From Edaphochlamys debaryana (taxonomy: Eukaryota; Chlorophyta; Chlorophyceae; Chlamydomonadales), in contig JAEHOE010000019.1 in NCBI GenBank assembly GCA_016858145.1, positions 1,161,362 through 1,225,361 of the forward strand: 64,000 bases of DNA. Direction: 5' to 3'. Positions 35,223-47,147 of this stretch are shown in pieces. The position numbers and the translations under genes are program-made. A model generated the notes under the pieces. The model was not told the origin of the DNA. It did not search any database and worked only from the letters and a program-made list of their open reading frames with translations. The first letter of the stretch is position 1. Each line of letters opens with the position of its first letter.

Positions 35223-36042
35223 CTAGCCCAAACAGCACGCCCATGTGCTTCGACGCCCCGTCGATGCCCTGGAAGAACTTGTTGGCTAGCTTGATGAACG
35301 TGAAGGACGTGAGGAGGCTGTCCGACCCCGCCTGGTGCTGGGGCCCGATCCGCTGCACGTCCAGCATCTCCGCCAGCTTGTTCAGCCCGCCGTGGAGGTT
35401 GTCGCAGTAGCGCATGAGGTACTTGATGTCAAAGATGTTGGGGAAGTAGATGTTGAGGAGCTCAAAGAACTCTTGCTCCGTGCCTGGCAGCGGCTGGCAG
35501 GTCAGGATTTTGAGCAGGTATCCGAAGTCGTAGTTGCTGTGGAAGGTGATCCAGCGCACGTCGTCGTTCAGCACGATGCCCGAGCTCATAAGCAGCTCGC
35601 CGAAGCGGTGCACGTCAATGCCCCGCGCCTCGTGCAGCGCGAAGTCTATCCCCGATTGCTTCAATAGCTCTATGCTGTCCTGGGCATACACGTCGTCTGC
35701 GAGCCGGAAGCCCTTGAAGTTGAACTGCCACACGCAGAGTTCCCCGCCAGCGCGCGGCAGGTTGCCCTTGGCGTCCGTGAACGTCAGGCCCAGTTGAATG
35801 AGCTTGAGCATGTCCACGTTCATTTTGAGGGCCTTGTACAGGTACTCCCGGCTGCTCTTGAAGGTGCCGATGGGCTTGGCGACCACGCCGGGGAACTCCG
35901 TGTCCATAGCCACATACGGGTAGTCCTCCACGATGTCCCGGATAAGCGCAAACTCGGCCTCCAGGTTGTCGCCCCACACCTCGCGCACACGCAAGGTCTC
36001 CCCGGTCGCCGTGACCGCGGTGAGGCCCTCTGGCTTGGCCAT
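35223..36042 (-). CDS. CAF1: CAF1/POP2 (CNOT7-type) 3'-5' deadenylase of the CCR4-NOT complex, main exon
   Basis: A single exon encodes 273 residues and ends with a good donor (GTGCGT) in phase 1 after [10 protein letters not shown], where a short last exon is expected; read unspliced, the frame stays open to 34846 but becomes low-complexity. ATG at 36040-36042. It is a DEDD-family nuclease: MDTEFPG (Asp, Glu; ~residue 46), [14 protein letters not shown] (Asp, ~165) and [10 protein letters not shown] (His and Asp, ~235). Conserved blocks include [35 protein letters not shown] and NIFDIKYLM. Length matches the family (~270-290). It shortens poly(A) tails in the cytoplasm, starting mRNA decay. 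It is divergent from the RAMA gene. Confidence 0.95.
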
Positions 36043-36784
36043 GTCGCCCCAAGCTGCCAGCTAGCCCGTACGCTCAAGACATGCTGTCTAGGTCTCGCAG
36101 GTGTGGAGGAAGGCGCTAATTATGCCGAGCAAGAGCAGTGGTCTCGTGCCCAGTCGTGCTGGCGCGTTCCAAGTCGGGCTAAGGCTAGTATGTCGTGTGG
36201 GCGCAGGTGGGAGTGCGAGGGGGGTTCCGAACGAGAGTGCACACTGCACAGGCACGTCGGCATGGCGCTCATGCACCGTTCCCAGCAACCGCGACGCAAC
36301 CGGGAAGTTCCGCACCGCACCGCATCACATAGACTGGAGAGGCCTAGTGCAGACCAGCCCAGCGTTTGCTGCCTCCGAGACTTTGTGCCCACCGCGCCTA
36401 TATGCGCGCGCTCCACAACCAGCGCGGCCGACTGCGCAGGCCCCTGTGACTGCCACCAGGACATAGTGGACTGGCAGCGCGGCGTGTATCATAATATATT
36501 GGAGGGCGTGTCAGCTGGCTCAGGCGCTTACGAGTTGGACGCACGCCACAGGACTGGTCCTCAAGGGCTTCCCAGGCAAGCAAGACTTACAGCCCAGCTG
36601 CTACGCGCTGCATGAATCTTTTGGCGTTCGTTCGGACGGAGTAATAGTGCTCTTGCAGCCAATCATCCTGGCCTCTGCCGCGCGCAGACCCGCCCCAGTC
36701 TTCGATAATGACAGCGGAGGTCTGCGCATATGCAGCAAGTTGCTGACGTCACCATCCACACTGTAGCTTTGGGAAGTCCATTTC
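36043..36784. promoter_or_regulatory. Divergent promoter region between CAF1 and the RAMA-domain gene
   Basis: 742 bp separate two ATGs on opposite strands, so both 5' UTRs and promoters must lie here. An AT-rich patch (ATCATAATATATTGG, ~36488-36502) is unusual in this GC-rich sequence and could be a core-promoter element. No coding frame is supported. Confidence 0.7.
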
Positions 36785-39700
36785 ATGGCGGACCCGGGAA
36801 AGCCGCAGCGGTCCCTTATGGACACGCTGGCGGATTTAAGCAATCAGAGGCAGAGGCAGCAGGCGGCTGGCGGCCATGGTGGATCACCGCTGGGCCCGGA
36901 GGCCGGCCTCCAACCCGGCCCTCTTGGGTATGGTCCACCCGGACATTACAGCCAACAGCAGGCACAACCGCAGCACGTCCGGCTGCCGTCACCAGAGTGC
37001 GGCATGCGGACCAGCTCGCTTGCGAACGTGGATACGTCGGGGACTGGTTACCGGGCGTCGGACACGTCAGTACCGCTACCGGCGTTTCCGTCGGACGGCT
37101 CCGTACACCAGTACGGGATTGCCTCCGGCAGCATGGGGCAGGGCAGTAGCAGCGGAAACTTTCCGTCAGGCAAACGCAAGCTGACGGCATCCCAGAGCCC
37201 CATGCTGGACGTGCCGGCACACTACGGCGGTGGTGCGGCTGGTGGGCAGGGCTATGACCGCCCGTACCTGGAGTCGCCCCTGCCCATGGACCCGCAATCG
37301 CCGCTCTCGGACGCCCATGCAGCCCACTTCCAGCAGCTGGATCGCGCTCAGAACCACCAGAACATCCACATGCAGCAGCAGCAGCTAGCGCTCCACCGTG
37401 CTCTCCAACACCAGCAGCAACAGCAACAACAACAACAACAACAGCAGCAACAGCGTATGGGTGGCGACCCACGGGGGCATGGCATGCGCCAGCCCTCCCG
37501 TGAGCAGCTGAGCGGGCACGCACGGCCGCCGTCGTCCGCGTCTCTGTCTCAGGGCTGGCAGTCCGAGGGCGCGATGCCCCACCTGGGCTCTTCGGCAGTC
37601 GCCGACCCGGGGGGTATGGCGCCCTACGCTGGGGGGCACGGCGGCCTCCGGGGCCACGACGGCGGCGCGAGCATGGGCGGCGGCGGTAGCATGGGTGCTG
37701 GATCCAGTGCTGGATTCGGGGCTGGATCCAGTGCTGGATTCGGGGCTGGGTCGGGTGCCGGGTTCGGGGGCAGCACGTCCGGCGGAGAGCTGGAGGCCCG
37801 CTTCCGGGTCCTGTCGACGCTTGACACGCCTCCTGGCGTGGGCGGCGGCGGCGGGGGCATGTCCCCAGAGACCCACGCCTCACAGCTGCGGATGCGGCAC
37901 CAGCACCAGCAGCACCAGAATCAACACCAGCAACACCAGGAGCTGCAACACCAGGCCCTCCTCCAGCAGCAGCAGCAGCACAGGCAAGCCGCGGCCGGGG
38001 GAGGCGGCGGCGGCGGGAGCTCCGGGCCGCCCGGTATGGCGCACGTGCCCTCCTCGCAAGACCGCCTGAACGCATGGCAGCAGCAGTACGGCTCCGCCTT
38101 CGCCTCGTCAGCAGGGACCAGCGCCGGCGGTGGCGGCGGGCTCGGGCCCGGCGGTCTGGGCCCAGGCTCGGGCCCAGGCGGGCCCAGCTACCCGCTGGCC
38201 GGCCGTTTCCCGCGCAGCCGCTCTTCCTCCCTGGATGGCGGATACCCCTCGGCCCACTCTCCGCTCCCCCCGTCTGCCGAGGCTGGTCCGGCCGGGCTGG
38301 GCAGCGCTGCGGGCGGCCTGCCGGACGGACGCATGGGTAGCGCCACGGCCTTCCAAGAGGCCCGTATGGGCAGCACCGCGCGCCTGTTCAAGCTGTGCGA
38401 GGAGAGGGCTTACCATGACGAGGTGGACCTCCTGCTTGGGGACCTGGACCTCCAGAGCCAGGGGCCGCCCAACGCGCTGAGTCCGGGTGCTCCCCCGCCG
38501 GGCGGCGGCTCTCTGGTGGGTCAGGGCGCGTACGTGCGGGCGGGGGCGTGTATCTCTGGCGTCACGTGGGGGGCATCGTCCGGCTGTAGTTGAGCGCACT
38601 GCCCACCCCGTTTTGCTCATCATCCACGCGCCCAGCCAGGCTGCATCGCATCGGCCCGCACTGCCGTAACCCCAAACGTCTTGCGTGTATGGCTTCGTTC
38701 CCTGCCCCTTGCAGTCCGCCGGCAGTTCGAGACGCTCCCTGGCAAACACCATGGCTCAAGCGCAGGGTCAGGCAGCACAGGCGCCCAGCCCAGTGCTGGG
38801 GGGCGCGGGCCCGAGCCCGGTCCGGGGGGCCTGGGGCGGCTCGGCTTCGGCGTTTGGGCCCGAAGGGGCCTACGGAGAAGCCGAGCAGCCGCACATGGGC
38901 GGGCCCTCCAAGATCTCCCGCCGCGAGTCGGACAGCTCCGCGGGCGATGGCATGCGCAGGTACTACTCCTCGCCGCTGCCTTCCATCGACATCCTGGCGC
39001 AGGCTCGCAACACGGCTGGGCCGCCCGGAGGCGTGAGCGTTGCCATGGCGCTAGCCCAGGCCCAGGGCCTGGTGCCGCATGGGCCTGGCGCGCAGTCGAG
39101 CGCATCGCTGCGCTCGGGGCCGACCGCCGGGGCCGGGGCCGGGGGCCCCCGCGGCCGCACGCCGTCGCGGCACGCGTCGTGTGAGGTGCTCGGCGGCGCG
39201 CTGGGCCCGCCCGGGCCCCAGTCGCACGCGTCAGCTATGCAGCAGATGCGCATGCAACAGCAGCAGCAGCAGTACGCGCAACAGCCGCCGCAACAGCTGC
39301 AGCACCACCAGGGGCAGCACGGGTCCCAGCACCAGCACTCGGGTGGCCCCGGGCTTACGGCGTGGGAGATGGGGCGGCAGTCGAGCGCCGGCGGGCCCAT
39401 CGCCGCGCCGGAGTTCGAGCGGTCCTCCCTGCCCACCCCCGGGCAGAGCTGGGCGGCGTCTCCCGTGGTTGCGTCGGGTGGTGCCGGGCAGCACCACCAC
39501 GGGCACCAGGGGCGACCGTCGTCGGACTCGGGCGGGTTCGCGGACCCCATGCGGCCGTTCCAGTCCGCGCCCAACATGTTCTCGGTGGGCGCCCACCACG
39601 CTCAGCACGGCGTGCCGTACGCCCACCAGCAGCAGGTGCCGTACAACCCGTCGCCGCCTGGACCCCACTCGCGCCAGGGCCACCCGCATGGGCAGGACTA

Positions 39701-42700
39701 CGGCCAGTCTTACGCGCAAGGGCAGGGCCACGGGCAGGGTCCGCCCTCGCAACACGCCTCGCCCCAGCTCGCCCAGTATCCCTCCCCCCAGCCCGCGCAG
39801 CACGCGTCCCCTCAGAGCCGGCAGCAGCCGCTCCCGCAGCCTGCTCCCAGCGCCGCCCCTCGCCCCATGTTGATGCAAGCCCCGTCCTTCTCGCAAGGCA
39901 TAGGCGCGCACCCCTCCCGCAGCGACCAGATGGCGCCTGGGCCTGGGTCTGGGCCCGGCGTGGACCCCGGAATGATGCAGCCTGGGCCCCAGCAGCGCTG
40001 GCCGTCGGGCTCTCAGGCCCCGCCCCCGCTGCAGATCCCGCAGCTACAGCCGAGGCAGGGGCTGCCTGACCAGGTGAGGACAAGGGGCGTACCATTTTTT
40101 TGTACTGGAGTCATGGTCATGTCATGGTGGGCGTACGACATAGATCGCTTGTCTCGGTAGCGCGCTGGGCCCCTGTCAGGGATGACAGAGATTGCTGCTG
40201 GTCGCGCCGTCCTGACCTTACATTCTTTGCATCTTTGCAGGCGGCGCCTCGGCCGGTCAACCCGCTGGTCCTGGCCGACGCCCTGGATCCAGACATGGAC
40301 CTCACCCTGGACCCCAACGTGTACGGCATGTTGGACGAGCATCTGGACGCGGCGGACGAGCTGCTGCGCGACCTGCTGGGCGAGGCGGCTTCTCCCGCCG
40401 GCGCCGCCGGCACCCCACCCGCCGGCTCGGGCCCGAGCGGCAGCGGGGGCGCCCAAAACGCCGACCAGCCGAGGCAGGCAGGCCCGCCGGCGCCGCCAGA
40501 CTTCCAGACCTCGTCCTCTCCTTTCGCGGGCGGAGGGGTCACCCTCTCGCCCCGCTCTGGCGCGGTTGCGGGGCACGGCTTTGGCGCTCCCGCGCCGGCG
40601 GGTGGAGCGGGTTTTGGCGCGGGCGGAGGAGCGGCGGGGGGCGGCAGTGTCAGCGGCTCGGTCAGCAACGCCACGCTGGATGGCCATGCCGGCGGCGCGG
40701 GGGCCCAGGTCCCCACGCTCGGCTTCCCCGCGCTACCACAGACCGCGCCCCAGGAACCCATGTTCCAGATCGCCCTCCCCAACTCACCGCACGCCTTGCC
40801 CTCTCGCCACAAGGCGCCCTTTTCGAACAACCCCCCGCACTCCCACCAACACCAACAACACCACTCCCACCAACAACAACACCAACAGCACCAATCTCAA
40901 CACCACCAGTCCCAGCATCAGCACCAGCTCCAGCCCCACCCCCAGCAACAGCAACACCAACAGCTGCAGCCGCACCAACACAACGCAATGCCGGGCTATC
41001 AGCAGCAGCCCATGCAGGGTGCCGGGGCGGCCTACCCGCAGCAGCACGGGGGCAGTGGCGGGAGCGGGGGCGGGAGCGGGGGCGGCTCCTGGATGGGGGC
41101 CCGGTACACACCAGACCCCATGCAACCAGGCCCCGCGGGCCACGGCCGCGGCTTCGGACCCTCCGGCCAACCGTCCTCCGCATTCGGGCCCACGGTGGGC
41201 CCGGGCCCAGGCCCCAGCGGGGCCCAGTTCAGCGTCCCTTCGGCTCCCACGCCTCCGCTCATGGCCCCACCGCCGCCAGGGAGGCCCGCCTCCCAGACCG
41301 CCATGTCGTTCGGGCTGCCAGGCAGCGGAGCCGGCAGCGGTGGCAGCCGGAGGCCCGGAAGCCTCGGCTCCGTGACCCTGCCGGGCCCAGGCGGGTCCAT
41401 GGCGGGCCCAGTGGCATCCCTCTCGGGCACCTCGGGCGGTGCGGAGCCGGGGCAGGCCAGCTTTGCGGCTTCGCCGGGCGGGGCGGGGTCCTCCGGTCCG
41501 ATCGGCGAGGGCGGCGATACCGAGGCGGAGGCTGAGGCGGAGGTGCTGCAGGGCCGCGGCGGGCGATGGGCGGCCGAGGCGGAGCTGGCGGAAGGTGGTC
41601 CTGGCGGCCGGGTGAGTGAGGTGCAGACGGGAATGAGGCGGTCCTGGGAGCAGCAGTTGCCGGGCGCGTGCGGGCAAGCCGCGCAGCGGGGGTCTGGCGG
41701 GCAACGTGCTCGCAACGCTGGAACGCCACCGGATTGTATCATTTGTATGATTGCCTGTACCGAGCCGAGCTGAGCAGCCCCTGTTGGTGTTGGTGTTGTT
41801 GTTGTTCCTGCTGCAGGGGCTGAGGCAGCTGTCGCAAGGCGCCATCGCAGCACACGGCGGCGGGTCGAACCGGTGAGGCGCGCGCACGTGATTGGCCGCG
41901 CCAGGTCGTAGCGGGGACGTTGCGCCGATGCGGCGCCCCTCAAAGATCGCAATCCCAATGACTGGGCCCGTCGGCCCCTGCACGCAATCCCAGCGCCCTG
42001 CAAGTCCCTGCCAGGCCCTACCAGCGCTGAGGATTGCACCTTGCCTTGGTGACTGACCTTTGGGCTGCCTTGCAGCGCGCCCATGCGGCAGTAGGGCCAT
42101 GTTGTGCGAATGGCGAACTCATCCCCGGTTTGCCCTGTTGCTTGTGCCCCCCATGCCCAACCTCCCACAGCGCCAGCGCGTCACGGAGCACCGGCAACGC
42201 TAACGCCGCCAGTACGGGCGGCAAGCCACGTGTGCTCAACCGTACGGTGCCCACTCTGGCAGATATGGTACGGCACGGCCTCATCCCCACGGGCCCCGCG
42301 ATCAAGTGGACGGTCGGGACGATCAAAGACGAGGTCGTCGTGGAGATCACGCCGGCGGGTGAGTGGGATCCTGGATTACGGCGCTTTGAGCCGTACTGCG
42401 GATAGGGCTACGCCGGATGCTGGGGGGTTGCGGGGCCTGGCTGGAGGGGGGTCATCAATGTCACCTCACCGAGAGCGGTCGCTGTGGTTACGGGAACGTG
42501 CAATCCCTTTTGACTGACGCGTGCACGCTGTGATCCGATGTTCCTCGTACCGCAGGCGAGATAGGTTTTGGCGGCAACAAGTACCCCAGCATCTCCGCCT
42601 TTGCGCTTGTGGTGTTGCGAAGCCGCAACTCGGACCGGCAGGTGGGCAACCTCCGCCAAGGCTAATGGACGCACGGCTTATGGACGGACTAGTTTCTTCA

Positions 42701-42897
42701 TGGCTACGGCGTTATTACGAAGCAGGGCTTCCCTGGCGAGCCTCAACCCATCGCATCTGACTCAATTGATCCATCCCCTTTTCCTGCAACCCTTTCAGGC
42801 ATGTGACGGCTGGCGCGAAGTGCGTCAGGGTGGCGTGAAGCTTGAGCTTCTGCGCAAGGAGTGCCTTCAGCGCATGCTGGACCTCGGCGAAGTGTGA
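36785..42897 (+). CDS. Gln-rich nuclear-type protein with C-terminal RAMA domain, 7 exons, 1,629 aa
   Basis: Exons, all phase-consistent: 36785-38515, 38715-40073, 40241-41611, 41817-41872, 42171-42358, 42556-42641, 42799-42897 (TGA). Residues 1-1500 are disordered: Gln tracts (37408-37455; His/Gln-rich at 40840-40985), Gly/Ser/Pro-rich runs and a 24-bp duplication at 37700-37747. A basic SGKRKLTAS near residue 130 could be a nuclear signal. The last ~95 residues read TLADMVRHGLIPTG, a VGTIKDEVVV strand, PAGEIGFGGNKYPSISAFAL, NSDRQACDGWREVRQGG and KLELLRKECL. This matches the RAMA fold pattern known from MPND-type proteins: helix ending in G-L-I, G-x-I, Y/F-x-S-x-S-x-[WF]-A, G-W-x-x-V, G-x-x-L. 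RAMA domains are linked to adenine-methylated DNA. A chromatin or transcription role is inferred from the Gln-rich regions; no enzyme domain is seen. Confidence 0.85.
37700..37747. repeat. 24-bp in-frame tandem duplication in the RAMA gene
   Basis: Two copies of a unit beginning GGATCCAGTGCTGGATTCGG, encoding a Gly/Ala/Ser/Phe octapeptide; a third degenerate unit follows. Confidence 0.95.
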
Positions 42898-45800
42898 CGC
42901 AAGACGGATGTAAGGCACCGAGCGCGTGATCCCAGACACTGTCGTACTCTGTACTGCAACTGGTACAGACCGTGTGGATCAGGAAGTCACGGGCGAGGTG
43001 GGGTGGCCATCAGGGTACAGAGGAAGGCCAGGCTCTCCCCCGGCGTTTCTGCGAATCGGTCTGTGCGGCGCTTTCTCTTGCTTTTCACCACCTGGCTGTT
43101 CAAGCATGCTTCTTACTTCTGACATGTCTCTTCACCTGCAACCAGCAGCCGTGAGTCCAACGGCTGCAGCGGGGCTTGAATCGTTGTAGGCGCGAAGTGC
43201 ACACGCAACCTCTCGCGGCGTCCATAATCGAACTACAGCTGCAGCAAGCCGACGATGGGGTTTGGTGTACCGGGCGTCTGTGGATGCTAGGGCCAGGAAC
43301 CGGCTGCTTGGGACGGGCACGGCAACCCTGACACGCGAAGTGGAGTTGCTGCTGAATGTGTTGCGTCCCGCGTGCGGTAGGCTCTCCTAAACACCGCCGC
43401 TGGTTTGGGTTGCGATTGGATCTGGTGCTACGTGTGTGGCGGGCTTGAGGTTGGGTGTACAGCTTTTCGGATGCATTGCACGGCCGCTACTTGAGGGCTT
43501 GCATGGGCGACGATGAAAAGGTTGACGTGAGGGCAGGTGTACGAGGACTTCACTCGGCATCGGCAGCCCGTTCACGGCGACTCGAGAGCACAAGCTTCGC
43601 GGAAACGGCACGGGGGCCCCGGAACGGCTGGGCTGAGTGGTAGTAGTGGCGTGGTTTAGCGCTGAAGGGGCGGGGACTGGGGGTGAATGGGTATATGCTG
43701 GGACACTGCGTTACGGGTGAAGGGCGTCACAGCTGAGGGCAAAGCTTCGAGGTTGTGCACGTGTGCTGTACCCTGGGAACCACGTGATTGGGCTTTCCTG
43801 GGCACTAGCGGTTTTTACCTGGCTTGGGGCCAGTCTTTTGCCAGGCCTGGACTCTCAGTTGTTGCGGGTCCTCACCGCACGCTACCGTCCGTGAATTGAA
43901 AGATAAGCGACCCCTGGCTCTTGTGGGCGCCTGGCCGCACCTGTGGCCTTAATTGGTGAATGGGGACAGCGGCCTCGGTGCTTTGCGTCGCCCTTTGGCC
44001 TACATGTCGGTGTGATCGTAATTTCGTCCAGGAACTCGGCTTTGGATGGGCTTGGACGCTATTCCCCAGTGGGCTGGGCACGTGGACCTTGCTTGGCAGG
44101 GTGGTGGGCTGGGCGGCGTTCCTGGTCAGAAGGTTTGTTGCGAGCGTAGCTAGTGAGGCGCTTTTGTGAGCTGGAGTCAGAAGTGCGGGGCTTAAAGTGG
44201 AAGGCTATGCGCGGTGATGTGCGTTTTACAGGGGGCGCGCCCTGGCGCCAGCAAGCAACGTGATTGGGGTTAAACGGAACGGCTGCGCAGAGGCGTGTGT
44301 TGCTGGCGGCAGTCTAGGCTCCGGCCGTGTCAAAATGCGGGGGCACAAGAAGGGGCACAGGGCGACGAGAGTGAGGGGTCTGGGGGCGTTAATTGTACGG
44401 CAGCGCGCCTTCTATTTATGGCGCTGGTTATGCGAGAGATAGGACTACACACTACTGCCGGGTTTGGGGGCGTCAGATCAGGTCAGGGAAGGAGTCCCAG
44501 CTGCTGGGCCTGCGCTGTTTGGGCAGGGTGGGCTTGGGGGGGCGTTCTGAGGCGTCAACCTTGCGGGGACCGAACCGAATGCATGCCGGTAGTTGGGGGT
44601 GAGGGGGTCGGAGAACTTTGGCTATTCATTCAAGGACGTCGGCTCTCCGGTTGGCCGTGTCCTGATCTTGTCGTGGGTTTGCGAACCCGTTTCTTTGTGC
44701 TAGTGCATGCGTGGCTATAGCTTGGGTTTGCTGCATCACCCAAAGGTTAGATGTCTCTTGTTGCTCTCCCTTCCATTCGATCTACCCTCACGTATTCGTC
44801 TCCTCACGCTCTTTCCCCACAAAACCTTCGTGTCTGCGCTTGCTGGCTCTGACGTCAGTGGCTGGCGGTATGGGCCGGGACACTTCGGCTAATGACCTCT
44901 GCACTCGCGGGGTTTGCTGTCCGCTGCTTACATGCTCCCCCGCTTTTCCAGCCGTCGCTGGTGGCGTGTAGGAGGGAGCGGCGCGTTGACGTGTGCGAGG
45001 GCGCAGTACCTGCTGGTTAGTGGGGATGGGGTGCACCACGGTGGTCCGTTGTTGGACGGGGGTTAAGGCACAGGAGTACAGGTGACGGCTTGCCGAGCTG
45101 AGCTTGGTCATCTCTCGAATGCATGATTCGTATGGTTTTGTTGGTGGCGAGTTGCATGCGGAGTCTGCAACGCGCCAGTGTGGCGGCGGTGTGTGGAATA
45201 CAGTGGGGGTGCTTCGTGTGGCGCGACGGCGATGTTTCTCGGTTCAGACACTTAATCTTGATGCGGAGGGCCGAATCATGCGAACCCTTCTTGAGGAAGC
45301 GGTGGGGTCCCCCTTTGAGTGCTCACTTTTGTGTCCTCACCGGCTGATGCGCGCCGGCGATAGCAGGATAATAGAGTGTCGCGGCGGACGCAAGGGGCGC
45401 GGCGCCTGGCATCTACGGTATCTCTCGACAACATGTTGCATGGCGTACTGGACTGATTGCACGTTATGGACTTGGCACGCCCACACTGCGAAAGCCCAAG
45501 CCACAGAGCATCTGCTACTCCTTATACGTAGATTTTGATATCCTGTTCACGCGGGATTGAGCATCTTCGTGGTCAGCCGGTTGTGGGCAGTTGGATGGAG
45601 TCGTGCAAAGGAATGCCTCGGTGCTGGTTCGGGTGCGGCTGCCGAGATTAGTCGCACGGCGAACGAGGAACCATCGAAATGAGGATTAGCTGTTCACGTC
45701 CCAGACCGTGTGCCTGGCACCTCGTGGGGCTTGTTGGGCCATACAGGTCAGGCCGCAGAGTAGCAGAGGCGACTCGCCAGAGTCTACGCCCGTTGTCTAA

Positions 45801-46829
45801 AATATCCCCAAGCAGCTGAGGTGGCACGCACAACAAGCCGGTACCGCAGCCTCCTCGCAGCCAGGCCCTAGACTGCTGCCAGGGAGCTGAGTGTGAGAGG
45901 CCTGAAGCGGGCGCCTGGTCCAGGCACGGAGCTACGTCAACTACCATTCTGGGCCCATGCACGGGCGAGGAAGAGAGGCCTTGCGCAGCTGCTGGGGTCC
46001 TGGGGCTGGGGGCGCTCGGGCACGGGGGCAAATGCAACGTGCAGCTACTAGCCGTCAGCTAGCCGGGACGGACACAGTGAGGCATCACATGAGGCTAGCG
46101 CAGTACAACTCAACGGGCCCAACCCCACTTTGCGCCGTGAGACTTAGCCTAGGCAGTCAAGGTAAGAGCTGGAGGGCGTTCGCTGGGCACAGGCCGGTGA
46201 GGCCGCGGCCTCCCGATAGCAAGCCCATGGACCCTCGTCTCCTTGCGTAGTCTGCGGCGAACACCCTACGCCACACAACCAAGCGCTTCGCTTCGTTGGT
46301 GTCTTCTACCCCAGGTGGCGCCCCCATTCCCGCTCCCCACCGAAGCCGATGGGCTGGACGGATGGTCACAACCTGCCGGTTCGCAAACGAAGCGCCGGCG
46401 TCCCCTGCCAGGGCTTTCCCCGGCCGCCCCTGCGTGCTGGCCGTGGGTTCGGACGGCACTCTGGGCCAGTGCCAGGCGGCGGGGATGCCCAAGCGCGTCC
46501 AAACGGGGCGCCCTGCGAGGTGACTGCATAGGCGTAGCCCCTGCTCCGCCTCCCCCGCGGAGGACGGGGCAAGCCAACTTGAATGCAGTGCACGCCAGTG
46601 CGCGAAGACAAGGCTGGGTGGGCCCGGGTTGGCGGTGGTGTCACACGCGGTCTCCCCATGACAAGCGTAATTCGGCGCTGGATGGTGGATGCCGGCACAG
46701 CGCTCAAGAATAAGAAGCTTACCCAGAGGCCCTGCATGTGAACTCACCGTTGAGCGACGCCTGACACCTTACAAGTTGCCCTGATAGCCAGGCCAGAAGG
46801 CCAGTTAACGGCTCTCATCCTCGTACCTG
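42898..46829. other. Long non-coding stretch with a dispersed repeat at its right end
   Basis: About 3.9 kb with visibly lower GC than the genes and a G/T-biased + strand. It includes the RAMA 3' UTR; a TGTAA, the usual volvocine poly(A) signal, lies at 42909 but is only 12 bp past the stop. Frames at 44295-44720 and 45104-45538 lack splice logic and recognisable domains. The dispersed repeat at 46260-46741 is listed separately. Confidence 0.5.
46260..46741 (-). repeat. Dispersed repeat, copy 2 (inverted relative to 24230-24620)
   Basis: Reading the minus strand from 46741: block A (CTTGAGCGCTGTGCCGGCAT, then CACCATCCAGCGCCGA), then CCACCCAGCCTTGTC, and ~300 bp later block B (GCCCATCGGCTTCGGTGGGG). 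The blocks are close matches to those at 24 kb, in swapped order. Confidence 0.7.
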
Positions 46830-47147
46830 TCACGGCGCGGCGCTGTGAGAGGCCAGGGGCTGCGCGGTAACCCCCCGGACCTTCTGCAAGAGTGCCTTCT
46901 CGAGATACCGCTTGAAGCGCAGCGCCTGCATCGCCCCTGCCGCACGGTCGTCGCTGCTGTACACGGGGAGAGAAGCTCGTCAAGGAGTCGTGAACCAGCG
47001 TCTGTTGCTCTGCTATATTTGATCTCAATACAGACCAGTCCAGGTAGTCACAAAAGCTCTGGCATAGTAGCAGCAGGTCGAACATGGCTGGAGCCTTGTC
47101 GGCCTCGCCAAGCTTGGGCGCCGTCTGTGCTCCTGGCCACAAAGACT
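46830..47147 (-). CDS. Unidentified protein, two C-terminal exons (5' end unresolved)
   Basis: Exons 47036-47147 and 46830-46956 join in phase (AG acceptor, GTCTGT donor, TACAG acceptor) and end at TGA 46830-46832. The ~79 visible residues include KLGEADKAPAMFDLLLLCQS and GAMQALRFKRYLEKALLQKV, which look like two amphipathic helices with a basic tail. A possible preceding exon at about 47228-47270 (SFVAARRVLRLCPR) also fits in phase. No family recognised. The gene probably starts close to the ORF at 47701 on the other strand. Confidence 0.5.

Noticed and set aside
36816..38075. 419-codon minus-strand frame opposite RAMA exon 1
   Set aside because: Shadow of a phase-verified exon; Arg/Ala-rich with no domains.
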